DNA from: DTPU01 sp963827855
Lineage (GTDB): Bacteria > Planctomycetota > Phycisphaerae > Sedimentisphaerales > Anaerobacaceae
Reading direction: 5' to 3'
DNA length: 64,000 nucleotides
NCBI GenBank assembly: GCA_963827855.1
Contig: CAWHBY010000002.1
Location: 2,356,001 to 2,420,000 of the forward strand
Each line of letters starts with the position of its first letter. Position 1 is the stretch's first letter. This document shows positions 15,670 to 23,936 of this stretch, piece by piece. The notes under the pieces were generated by a model. It was not told where the DNA came from, did no database searches, and was given only the letters and a program-made list of their open reading frames with translations. The translations under genes and the position numbers were made by a program.

Positions 15670-18079
15670 CTACCTCGACTGTTGGGCAGTCTCGATCGTG
15701 ATCGAAGAACCGGTCAGGCCCGCTGCCTCGGCAGTCAGGGTGATCCTGCCCTCATAGCCGGTGGCCTTAAGGACCGCGACACAGCGTCCTTGAAAGGCAT
15801 GCCGCTGCCCAGGCTGGAAGGACTCGTGACTCGTCAGAGAGCCGCTGTCCACTGCCGCGAGAACGCCCTGGCCGGTCACCTTGAAGGTGATCAGGTCATT
15901 GGCTGAGGGTACACGCACGCCGTGGGCATCCACCACCGTGGCCTCGACGACCAGGGCGTCGTCCCATACCGGCGCAATCGTGGTTCGGTCTGCAGTCAGC
16001 AGGATCTTGGAGGTCTCATCCGCGGTCTGAAGCTCGTAGGTGGCCAGGACCCGATCTCCATTTTTCGCCACGGCCTTGAGCGTGCCGGGCTCAAAGGCCA
16101 CCTGCCAGTTGCGGGCGGAGTCGTCGGCGTTGCGGTCCTTGGAGCCGAGCGACCGGCCGTTGAGCAGGAGCTCCACCTGCGGACAGTTGCTGTAGACCTC
16201 CACCTCTTCGTCGTGGGGCCCTTTGTTGGAGGGCGTCCAGTCATCGAACAGCACCTGGCGAGCAGCCAGCGGCTCAAACCCCGGATCGGTCGGCGTAGCG
16301 GCCGTGCGCGCAATGCGGCGGACCGCATGCACCACAGGCTCGGTGAGCCACCAGCTCTGGCGTTCATAGGCCATGGGCTTCGGCATTCCGGTGCGGTCCA
16401 GCAGCCCGGACCCTGCAGCCACAAGAGGCCAGTTGCGGGCCTCGCCCAGATAGTCCACACCGCTCCACAGGAACTGGCCTGCGTGCTGCGGATTGTCCCT
16501 GCACGCCAGCCAGGTGTCCCGATCGTGACGCTGCTCCGTGCCGACGATCTTGCGGCCCGGCTTGGCCTGCCAGGCGGCGAGCAGCTCGCGGTCCCTGTAG
16601 TTGGTGCCAATGACGTCCAAGAGGTCTGCGAGGCCGTTGTCGTAGTCGTGGCTGACGTTGGGCCTGAAAAGCCCCTGGGTCACGGGCCGCGTAGGATCGT
16701 TCTCATGGCAGGCTGCCACCAGCCCCTCGAGGATCCCCTTGGCCAACTCTGCCTTGGGCGTGTCATGGATCTCATTGCCCACGCTGTAGAGAATGACGCA
16801 GGGATGGTTGCGGTCACGGCGGATCGTGTCTGCCAGATCCCTCTTGGACCACTCGTTGAAGAACAGGTGGTAGTCATAGGGGTTCTTGGCCACAGTCCAA
16901 CAATCGAAGAACTCATCCATCACCAGCACGCCCATGCGGTCGCACAGGTCCAGGAACTCCGGAGCCACAGGATTGTGCGGCGGTCCGCACGGCGTTAGTC
17001 CCGAGCCTCTTGAGGGCGGTCAGCCTCCGCTCCCAGACCGCCAGGGGCACGGCGGCCCCGACCCCGCCGCCGTCGTGGTGCAGACACACGCCCTTGAGCT
17101 TGAAGTTCTTGCCGTTGAGCCAGAAGCCTGTGTCGCGTCTGAACTCGAACTGGCGGATGCCAAACCCAACCTCCTCGCCGTCGAGGTTGGCCCCATTGGA
17201 GCGGACCTGGACCATGGCGCGGTAGAGCGCAGGATGGTCGAGGTCCCACAAGACCGGCGCAGTAACAGGCAGGTCCTGCTGGAAGTCGGCCGATTGACCT
17301 GCGGCAACCGTCTGGGGTCTTGTCTCGGCCTCGCCTGCAGTGCGGCCATCCGGCCCCTGCAGCGTGATGGCGAGGGTCACCTCTTTCGCCAGATCCGACT
17401 GATTCACCACCGAGGTCCGGACGTGGACCAGGGCACGATCCTCTGCCACCTGGGGAGTCGTGACAAAGGTCGCCCACTCAGCCAGGTGGACTGGATCGAC
17501 CGCGATCAGGCGGACGTGGCGATAGATCCCTGCGCCGGTGTACCAGCGAGAGGCCGGCTGTCGGAGGTTGTCTGCGCGGACCGCCAGTACGTTGAGCTGG
17601 TTCTCGCCAAAACCGAGCCTGCCGGTCAGCTCATAGCGGAAGCCCACGTAGCCGTACGGCCTCTGGCCGAGGGGCGTGCCGTTGATCCACACCTGGCTGT
17701 TGGCCATCACCCCGTCGAACTCCACGAAGACCCGCAGTCGGCGATACTCCGCCGCGAGGGTGAAGTGCTTGCGATACCACCCGACGCCGCCGGGCAGAAA
17801 GCCGCCCGCGCCGCCGGTCTTGTTGTTCGCGTCAAAGGGTCCCTCGATGCTCCAGTCGTGCGGCACGTCCAGGGTCCGCCACCCTGTGTCATCGAATTCA
17901 GGCCTCTGGGCATCGCAAGGATCGGCCTTGAGGAACCGCCAGTCCCTGTCAAAGGCCAGGGTGATGCGGGAGACCGCCTCCGGCTGGACAGCCCTGCGCA
18001 GCGGCCCGGCCGGGCCGCTGCAGCCCAGGCCCGACAGGACCAGCGCAGCCAGCATCGACAGTGCCATCGTACGGATCAT
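15670..18079 (-). CDS. Secreted GH2 beta-galactosidase-like enzyme, one frameshift
   Basis: The joined 802-aa protein has an N-terminal signal with a possible lipoprotein Cys (SGLGC), the GH2 sugar-binding jelly roll (WYRKHF, VWINGTPLG), the immunoglobulin-like domain, and the TIM barrel (FKLKGVCLHHDGG, GVLVMDEFFD, acid/base motif YSVGNEIHDT). C-terminal Ig-like domains follow (GRSLGS, VPSANDLITFKVTG). The frameshift lies near 16970-16985: the expected VRTAHNPVAPEF is broken by one extra base in CGCCGCAC. The start at 18079 follows AAGGGGTGA. It is downstream of the GH43-like gene in the same direction, which suggests joint breakdown of a galactose- or arabinose-containing polysaccharide. Substrate is inferred only from family. 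Confidence 0.87.
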
Positions 18080-18135
18080 CGGCGTCACCCCTTGGCTTCT
18101 CATGGGTCTGTTCTCCTGCACTGGGTGCGGACAGA

Positions 18136-19095
18136 TCACTGTGGCCGGCCTGACTCACGAAGCCGGGCCACCAGGCTGCTGGGCACGGCGACCGCCGTGC
18201 CGTGGCGCATGCCCGGGACGAACGACATCTTTGAGGTCACGTCCTCCCAGGTCTTCAGGTCCCGGGATCTCGCGGCCGCATAGTGCTTGTCGCGGTAGGC
18301 GTCGTAGTAGACCAGGAACTCCTGGCCGATCCGGATCGCAGTCGGACCCTCTGACCATCGGCCTTCAGGCGTGAAGGGTGACGTCAGGTCCGTCCAAGGC
18401 CCGTCCGCGGAGTCGCTGAAGGCCATGCGGAGGTGCTTCTTGGGAGGCTTGACCGTCTCGTCCTTGACGATCAGAATGAAGCGGCCGTTGTCTGGAATGA
18501 CCGTGGCGTCGATCACGCTGAACCCCGGATCATAGAAGAGCCGGGTGTCCGTGAACGTCGAGAAGTCCTTGGTCGTCGTGCAGTACATGCGATGGTTGTA
18601 ATCGCTCTCCGAAGTACCCGCCGTAGTGGGGAACTTGCCCTTGACCGTGCTGGCCCAGAAGATCAGAAACTCCTGCTTCTTGTCGTTGTACACGACCTCC
18701 GGCGCCCAGCAGTTGCGGACGTCCGCCTCGTGCTCCATGACTGGAATCGCCTTCTGGGGCGACCACGTCACCAGGTCCTTGGACGAGGCATACCCGATCG
18801 TCTTGCCCTCCCACGCCGTGGTCCAGACCATGTGGAAAATGCCGTCAGGACCGCGAAGGAGACACGGGTCGCGCATCAGCTTGGACTCGCCGACCTCAGG
18901 CTTGAGGTAGCTCTTGCCGCCATTGAGGCCCTCCCACTTGTAGCCGTCCGCGCTCCAGGCCAGGTGAAGGCCGTCCTCGCCATTGCCGGTAAAGTAGGCA
19001 AAGACGTGGTGGATCTTCCCCGCCTGCCCCAAGGCCGGCGCGATCACGGTGCCCAGGATCAGGGCGGATACCGCCATATGCTGCATCGTCTTCAT
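18136..19095 (-). CDS. Secreted GH43-like five-bladed propeller glycosidase
   Basis: The 319-aa protein has a signal peptide (ALILGTVIAPALGQA) and propeller motifs typical of the GH43/GH32 clan: KLMRDPCLLRGPDGIFHMVW, NCWAPEVVYNDKKQEFLIFW, VIDATVIPDNGRFILIVKDE and a late SEGPTAIRIG. The Asp in the DPC motif and the Glu in SEGP match the positions of the base and acid in that clan. The ATG at 19095 is preferred over upstream starts because the signal peptide begins there. Many proteins of this type are annotated as arabinosidases or as uncharacterised GH43-like enzymes. It ends about 57 bases before the GH2 start, so the two may be co-transcribed. Confidence 0.78.
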   Translation of the reverse strand: MKTMQHMAVSALILGTVIAPALGQAGKIHHVFAYFTGNGEDGLHLAWSADGYKWEGLNGGKSYLKPEVGESKLMRDPCLLRGPDGIFHMVWTTAWEGKTIGYASSKDLVTWSPQKAIPVMEHEADVRNCWAPEVVYNDKKQEFLIFWASTVKGKFPTTAGTSESDYNHRMYCTTTKDFSTFTDTRLFYDPGFSVIDATVIPDNGRFILIVKDETVKPPKKHLRMAFSDSADGPWTDLTSPFTPEGRWSEGPTAIRIGQEFLVYYDAYRDKHYAAARSRDLKTWEDVTSKMSFVPGMRHGTAVAVPSSLVARLRESGRPQ

Positions 19096-19185
19096 GGGCA
19101 CGGTGCTTCCTTTCTTCGGTCCTATTTGTGCTGGACACAATCTATCGCAATCGCCGCTCCGAGGCAAGGTCGGAGCGGGATGAGA

Positions 19186-19869
19186 GCAGGGCGAACGCAA
19201 AGTCCCTCCTGTAGATCGTGAGGAAGAGAACAGGTTCCTGGCCACAGATGCCCTTTGTTGTGGCCCCGGCCTGTGGTCGCGTTGGCCAGGAGAACAGAAG
19301 GAGGTTTTGGCCGCTAACCCCGCGAACGGCTGTCGCCGCTTCGGCAGGTTGGACCCAGTCGTGGCATCGCCGTACGCGACGCTTCGCGTCTACCGGAAGG
19401 CTGCGCCTTCCGGGCGATCTTCGCTGCTCTCCGCTTGGGCGAGCGGGCTTGCCCCGCGTTGAGCAGCTCGCTCGCAGGCGTACGGCTCAGTCTGTGTGCG
19501 GAAGTCCCGGTGTACCATCCCTCTTTCCCCAAGACCAGGGGAAAGGCAGCTCCACTACAGCCTAAGCCGCAGGATCGAGGCCGAGGAAGGGGTTGCGTTC
19601 CAGGCTTGCCTGGAGAAGCGGCCCATTCCGGAGGCCGCCCTTGGGACACAGTCCCAAGGCACGGCGAAGCCGTGGATCAGGCGGCGGAGCTAGAGTATGC
19701 CAACACCCACGGCCCCGCGCCAGCGTTCGCGGAGTTAGCGGGGTTCGCGGCAAGAAACCAAAGACGTTTCCCAGCCAGCCACGCCCGCAACTGCATCGGT
19801 CCGTCCGCCTGCGGCGGATGACACAGAACCTACGTCTCTTTGAGGCAGGCCGACTTTGCGTTCGCCCTG
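19186..19869 (+). repeat. Dispersed structured intergenic element, copy B
   Basis: The core of 440 bp lies at 19311-19750, with a left array shorter by one 9-bp unit than copy A. Hairpins match copy A with changes such as TTGGGAC aca GTCCCAA. This copy alone shows an exact outer inverted repeat: CAGGGCGAACGCAAAGTC at 19186-19203 and its reverse complement at 19852-19869, which may mark the true element ends (684 bp). A further hairpin TCCGCC/GGCGGA lies at 19804-19818. The right outer repeat abuts a truncated antitoxin-like frame. Confidence 0.85.
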
Positions 19870-19996
19870 GGAACGAGAGGCAAGTGTGGCCTTCTTCGGA
19901 CAGCAGGCAAAGAAGCACGGAACCCAGTATCAGAAGATGATCCGACGATTGCTGGACCTCTACGTGAACCATCATCAGCGTCGGACTGCCGTCTGA
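19844..19996 (+). pseudogene. C-terminal fragment of a CopG/BrnA-like antitoxin
   Basis: A short + strand frame, open from 19844 to the stop at 19994-19996, ends with VAFFGQQAKKHGTQYQKMIR then RLLDLYVNHH. This closely matches the ribbon-helix-helix tail seen in CopG/BrnA-type antitoxins (pattern xFFKxxAxKHGxxYQxMIRxLLDxYV). The N-terminal half is missing, and the frame begins inside the right end of repeat copy B. No toxin partner follows: 19997-20157 holds no gene I can support, only a stretch reading GGGGTCAGTCCTCG on the minus strand. It appears to be a remnant truncated at the repeat boundary. A GTG at 19886 could in principle start a 36-aa peptide. Confidence 0.5.
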
Positions 19997-20157
19997 TTCG
20001 CTCGCGACACACGGCCCGACACAGACACCCCCTGGAGGCTGTCGCCATTTGCGCCCTACCGGCCCTCCTCATTTGCAGTCCGACCCGCTCATGCAATGGC
20101 GGGCGAACATGGACATCAATTCGCGAGGACTGACCCCTCCGGTCCCCTTTGTCAACG

Positions 20158-21144
20158 TCACTCGATCCTGGCCCCATCGCTTCGATGAAGGTGGATCTGC
20201 CGGACGAGCAGCACGAGGATCAAAACCTGCAGCACGGCTGCGACGAGGGCCTGGCCTGGATTGTGGCTGAGGACCGCGACGATGAGCGCGGCCTGGAGGG
20301 CGTTGTGCGCGTACCAGCCCACGGCGAAGAACAGGAAGCTGGGCATGTCCAGCCAGCGACGCCGCTCGAGGATCTTGCCGTAGAGCATGAGGGTGCCTGC
20401 CAGTACAGCATAGAAGATCAGTTGAGGCACCTTCCAGGAGGCGAGTAGGGCCAGGGCCCAGAAAGGCAGCATGACGCTCAGGCCGAGCAGGAACGGCCCT
20501 GTGGCCGCGGCGGAGGGGTCGTAGTGCATCTTGCCCCTGAACATCCTGGCCAGCACGAACCCTGCGAACATCAACAAGAGCAGAACCGAAAGCTGTCCTG
20601 GGGTCCCTTTGACCCCTTTCTGCGAGGTTCCCAGGAAGGCGGTGCAGGCCAGGAGCAGCAACAGCGTAGCCAGCACCAGGGCGACCTTGGTGCTCAGCCA
20701 GGGTCTGTCTCTTGTCTGCGGGAAGAAATGGTAGGTCAGGCAGATGGGGAATATCACGGACGCGAAGGCATGCCACGTGCCCATGCCTGCAATCCAGGGA
20801 AGGCTGACGCCCAGGACGTACCCATAGTGGTCATACTGCGGCACAGGCAGCCCAGCCGTCAGGATGGACGTCTTTGCCAACAGCCCCTCATTAAGGATCG
20901 AATAGGTCAGTCCCAGGAAGAACAGGCCGAGGATACCGCAGTGCCACCTGACCGCCAGCTCCCGAACCAGGAGCACGGCGACGCCATACCCCAGAAAGAG
21001 GATCAGGAGGAGTCCGGGATTCAGGAAGCCGGCCGGTGGCGTGCTGCCGGTGAACAACTCGGGAATGATGGTGGTCAAGGCCAGAAGGGTCGCGATCGCC
21101 CGGAGATTGCCTTGCTTTGAGTGCACGTCCGTAGCAGGGAGCAT
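20158..21144 (-). CDS. Polytopic membrane protein of unknown function
   Basis: The 328-aa protein has about eight hydrophobic segments (for example TTIIPELFTGSTPPAGFLNP, GYGVAVLLVRELAVRW, ALVLATLLLLLACTAFLG). A conserved-looking hydrophilic patch GLLAKTSILTAGLPVPQYDHYGY sits between two helices. I do not recognise the family. CAAX-protease motifs were looked for and not found. The start codon lacks a convincing ribosome site, so it is uncertain. The upstream spacer holds an inverted AT-rich array (21187-21287), and repeat B lies beyond the 3' end. Confidence 0.6.
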   Translation of the reverse strand: MLPATDVHSKQGNLRAIATLLALTTIIPELFTGSTPPAGFLNPGLLLILFLGYGVAVLLVRELAVRWHCGILGLFFLGLTYSILNEGLLAKTSILTAGLPVPQYDHYGYVLGVSLPWIAGMGTWHAFASVIFPICLTYHFFPQTRDRPWLSTKVALVLATLLLLLACTAFLGTSQKGVKGTPGQLSVLLLLMFAGFVLARMFRGKMHYDPSAAATGPFLLGLSVMLPFWALALLASWKVPQLIFYAVLAGTLMLYGKILERRRWLDMPSFLFFAVGWYAHNALQAALIVAVLSHNPGQALVAAVLQVLILVLLVRQIHLHRSDGARIE

Positions 21145-21186
21145 AGCGGAGCTGAGGAGTCTTGGGTCAGAGGTTCCAGGTTTCGA

Positions 21187-21287
21187 GGTTTTAAGTCTTA
21201 GGTTTTAGGTTTTACGTTCTTAGGTCTTGGGATTTGGGTGGCTGTGCGACGTTCTTTCGCTTTTCTTAAAACCTAGAACCTAAGACC
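21187..21287. repeat. AT-rich inverted tandem array, TTAGGTTTT type
   Basis: The left arm (21187-21238) repeats variants of CTTAGGTTTTAGG. The right arm (21265-21287) carries the complementary CTTAAAACCTAGAACC. About 25 bp separate the arms. The base composition is strikingly poorer in GC than its surroundings. It is followed by a pyrimidine-only stretch to 21336. The design, inverted short-unit arrays in an intergenic spacer, matches the arrays around the four-helix-bundle gene, but here the interior is empty. Confidence 0.65.
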
Positions 21288-21336
21288 ACTCTTCTCACTT
21301 CTTGCCTCTTGTCTCTTACTTCTCTTCCTATTTCCA

Positions 21337-21864
21337 TCACCAGTACCAGCCCGGATAGGCCCGCCATCCCCCCCAGCGCCATCCCCAAGGGCCTGGATAG
21401 GGTTCGTACGCGGGCACACGGCGCCAGACGTGGATCTCACGGATCGTCAATACCACGTAGGTGTACTGAAGCTTGTCGATGGGTTCTGCCTGCACGCCCG
21501 TGATCTCGCCAGCGAGTGTGACCAGCCGGTCGGCCTTGTAGACCTCTGGATCGAGGAAGCTGGCGCTGCGGATGATGAACCTGCCTCCGGAGGCGGCATT
21601 CTCCCTGGGCCTCTCTTCGCTGTCCAGCGGCAGCTCCAGGACGTAGATCCTGCTGCCGTTGGGGTCGTTCGCGGTCCTCAGGATGCGTCCTCCCCAGATC
21701 ACCAGCATCCCCTTGGCTGCATTGGGATTCTGAAGGGCCTGCCCGATCGGCAAAGGCGAGGCCTGGGTCCTGAAGGGCTCTGAGATCGGGTAGTTGGCGC
21801 AGCCCTGGACCGCCACAAGGACGGCCCCCATGAGGAGCAACGGGTTCCTTTTCAAGTTCCTCAT
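21337..21864 (-). CDS. Slp-family outer-membrane lipoprotein
   Basis: The 175-aa protein starts at 21864 with GGAGG five bases upstream. It has a lipoprotein signal (LLLMGAVLVAVQGC) and the Slp layout: GMLVIWGGRILRT, then an ELPLDSEERPRE loop, GRFIIRS, DPEVYKADRLVTLAGEITG, and a C-terminal VWRRVP. The last 25 residues are Trp/Gly/Pro/Tyr-rich. Slp proteins are outer-membrane lipoproteins linked to starvation or acid response in enterobacteria. The role here is unknown. It begins 12 bases after the GH97 stop, so it is probably co-transcribed with it. Confidence 0.75.
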   Translation of the reverse strand: MRNLKRNPLLLMGAVLVAVQGCANYPISEPFRTQASPLPIGQALQNPNAAKGMLVIWGGRILRTANDPNGSRIYVLELPLDSEERPRENAASGGRFIIRSASFLDPEVYKADRLVTLAGEITGVQAEPIDKLQYTYVVLTIREIHVWRRVPAYEPYPGPWGWRWGGWRAYPGWYW

Positions 21865-21875
21865 GGTGTCCTCCA

Positions 21876-23868
21876 CTATCGAGCCGGTTCGAAGCTCGCA
21901 ACCGCGCCGCCCGCAGCAGCCAGGTGCAGCGTCAGGGCCTCTGCTGCGGTCACGATCCGCTGCTCGGTGACCAGGTGCTCACCGACCTTGTCGCTGTCAG
22001 GAGCATCCTTCCACAGCCTGAGCGTCCATGGGCCTGGGCCGAGGAAGTCGAGCTTCACAGGGATGTCACGGGCCTTGCGGTCGGTGAGAGCCCCAAGGAA
22101 CCAGCGGTTGCCGCTGCGGCGGACCATGACGATGTGCTCGCCGACGGCCGCATCGAGCACCCGCGTCTCGTCCCAGACGGTGGGAACGATCTTCAGGAAA
22201 TCGAGACCCGGCTGGTCCCTGTAGTGGCTCGGATGATCGGCCGCGTTGATCACCGGGCTTTCCAGACAGACGAACAGGGCCAGCTCCGCGCAGCGGGTGC
22301 CCTGCACCTGGGTGGGCCGGACGTTGAACTTGAACTGATCGAGCTGCTTGTTCAGGAAGCCGCCCGGCGTGAAGTCGCCAGGACCCGCCAGCATCCGCGT
22401 GAACGGCAGGGTCACCTTGTGCTCCGGCGTCACCCGGCTGCTCCAGCGGTTGTACTCGTTGCCGAGAATGCCCTCGCGCGTGATCTGGTTGGGGTAGGTG
22501 CGGATCATGCCCGTCGGCTTGAAGGCGCCGTGGAAGTTGACCATGAGGTGGTGCTCGGCGGCGGCCCTGGTGATCTTCTCATACCAGTTGACCATGTCCT
22601 GGTCGTCGCGGTTCATGAAGTCGATCTTCACGCCCGCGATCCCCCACTTCTCGTAGAGCGGCAAAGGCCTCCTTGTAGGCGTCGTTGCGGTCCACGCTGG
22701 TCCAGTGCAGCCAGAGCCAGAGACGCACGTTCCTCTCCCTGGCGAATGCGAGCAACTCTTCCATGTTCACGGACGGGCCGCGCCTGCAGGATGCTGTTGC
22801 GGCTGCTCCATCCCGCGTCCAGCAGGACAGTATGGCCAGCCCATGTCGGCGGAGAACTGGATGAATTCCTTGAACGTGGCAGTGCTGGGCCGGCTGACCT
22901 GGGACCACCAGTCCCATGAGGCGATACCCGGCCTGATCCAGGACGTATCGGCAAGGGCACACGGCGAGGCCAGATTGAGCACCAGGTCGCTCTCGACGAG
23001 CCTGCCTGGCTGCCGTGCGATCAGGAGCGTCCGCCAGGGCGAACTGACGCGGGCAGCGTAGACTTGACCAGGCCCTGGCCGTCGGGCCGAGGCGAAAGCC
23101 GGGCTGCCAGGGTGACGCCAGCTCCCTTGCCGCCCGCCGCTGCACGGTTGACCCACAGGCCCGCCCAGTCATACAGGTCGCTCTCGGTGATCGCCACCCA
23201 GGCCGCAGGGGTCTTGACCAGCAGCGGCAGCATCCGGACCTGGTCGGTCGGAAGATCCGCCAGGTGCATCGGCGCGTATTCCGATTCCTGCGAGCCGACG
23301 TACCCGATGGGGTTCTGGCCAGTGCCTGTGTTCTCGTTCGTGCCCGCATAGCAGGGGTAGTTGCCCGAGAAAGGCGAACTGGGTCAGCTCCTCTTCCAGC
23401 ACGAAGTCCTGGCTAGCCTGCGATGGGTCGCTGGCCAGCACGTAGCGAAACCCGATCCCGTCATCGAAGGCGCGCACCACGATCTCGAACCGCCGGCCCG
23501 ATTGCTCCACGTAGGAGACGCCGCAGCTCATTGCTGCGGTCCCTGACCACCCTCCGCTTGCCCAGCCGGTTCTCCCAGGTCGCGTCTCCACGGCTCCGCT
23601 CCACTTTGACCAGCCGGGTCTTGGCCCCCAGGGTCGCGCCATCCCTGAACCGCAGGCCCAGCCTGGACTCGGCAATGACCGCCTGCCATCCACGGACACG
23701 GAGTAGGTCAGCGCCGCCATTGGCGCGAATCGTCATCTCGATCGTGCCGTCCGGCGATCTGACGGCCACCTGTCCGCTGGAGATAGATTCCCGAGGCCTC
23801 TCCACGCCAATGCACCCGCCTAGCGCAAACATGCCCACAAGCAAAGCCCCGCACGTCCGTCGGTTCAT
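21876..23868 (-). CDS. GH97 glycoside hydrolase lipoprotein, six frameshifts
   Basis: Seven frame segments join to 662 aa, the usual GH97 size. The start has a lipoprotein signal (LLVGMFALGGC), then the N-terminal super-sandwich (VRSPDGTIEMTI, FDDGIGFRYVLASDPSQ), the TIM barrel (SPWRTLLIARQPGRLVESDL, IRPGIASWDWWS, MGWPYVLLDAGW, GIAGVKIDFMNRDDQ) and the C-terminal sandwich (SPVINAADHP). The Asp in KIDFM resembles the nucleophile position of retaining GH97 alpha-galactosidases, which is a tentative reading. Shifts lie near 23530, 23367, 23056, 22832, 22773 and 22664. Five are one surplus base and one (23056) is one missing base. Correcting them gives an exact multiple of three. Nearby long genes are intact, so either this stretch was poorly polished or the gene is decaying. 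Confidence 0.85.
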
Positions 23869-23936
23869 GTCGATCTCCTTGTAGGGCGTCTCTGTGAGAC
23901 GCCATCTTCACCCGGCCCACGGCAGAGGACGGAATC

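Noticed and set aside
15586..15720. Frame containing WWMVLLIQKMGGYC beside repeat A, faintly like the C-terminus of an IS4-type transposase
   Set aside because: The similarity is too short and weak, no catalytic residues or upstream part are present, and the region runs into the end of the GH2 gene.
20060..20157. Possible REP/IS200-type remnant (GGGGTCAGTCCTCG on the minus strand)
   Set aside because: Only a short stretch, no second copy in the window and no Y1 transposase. It cannot be supported as a feature.
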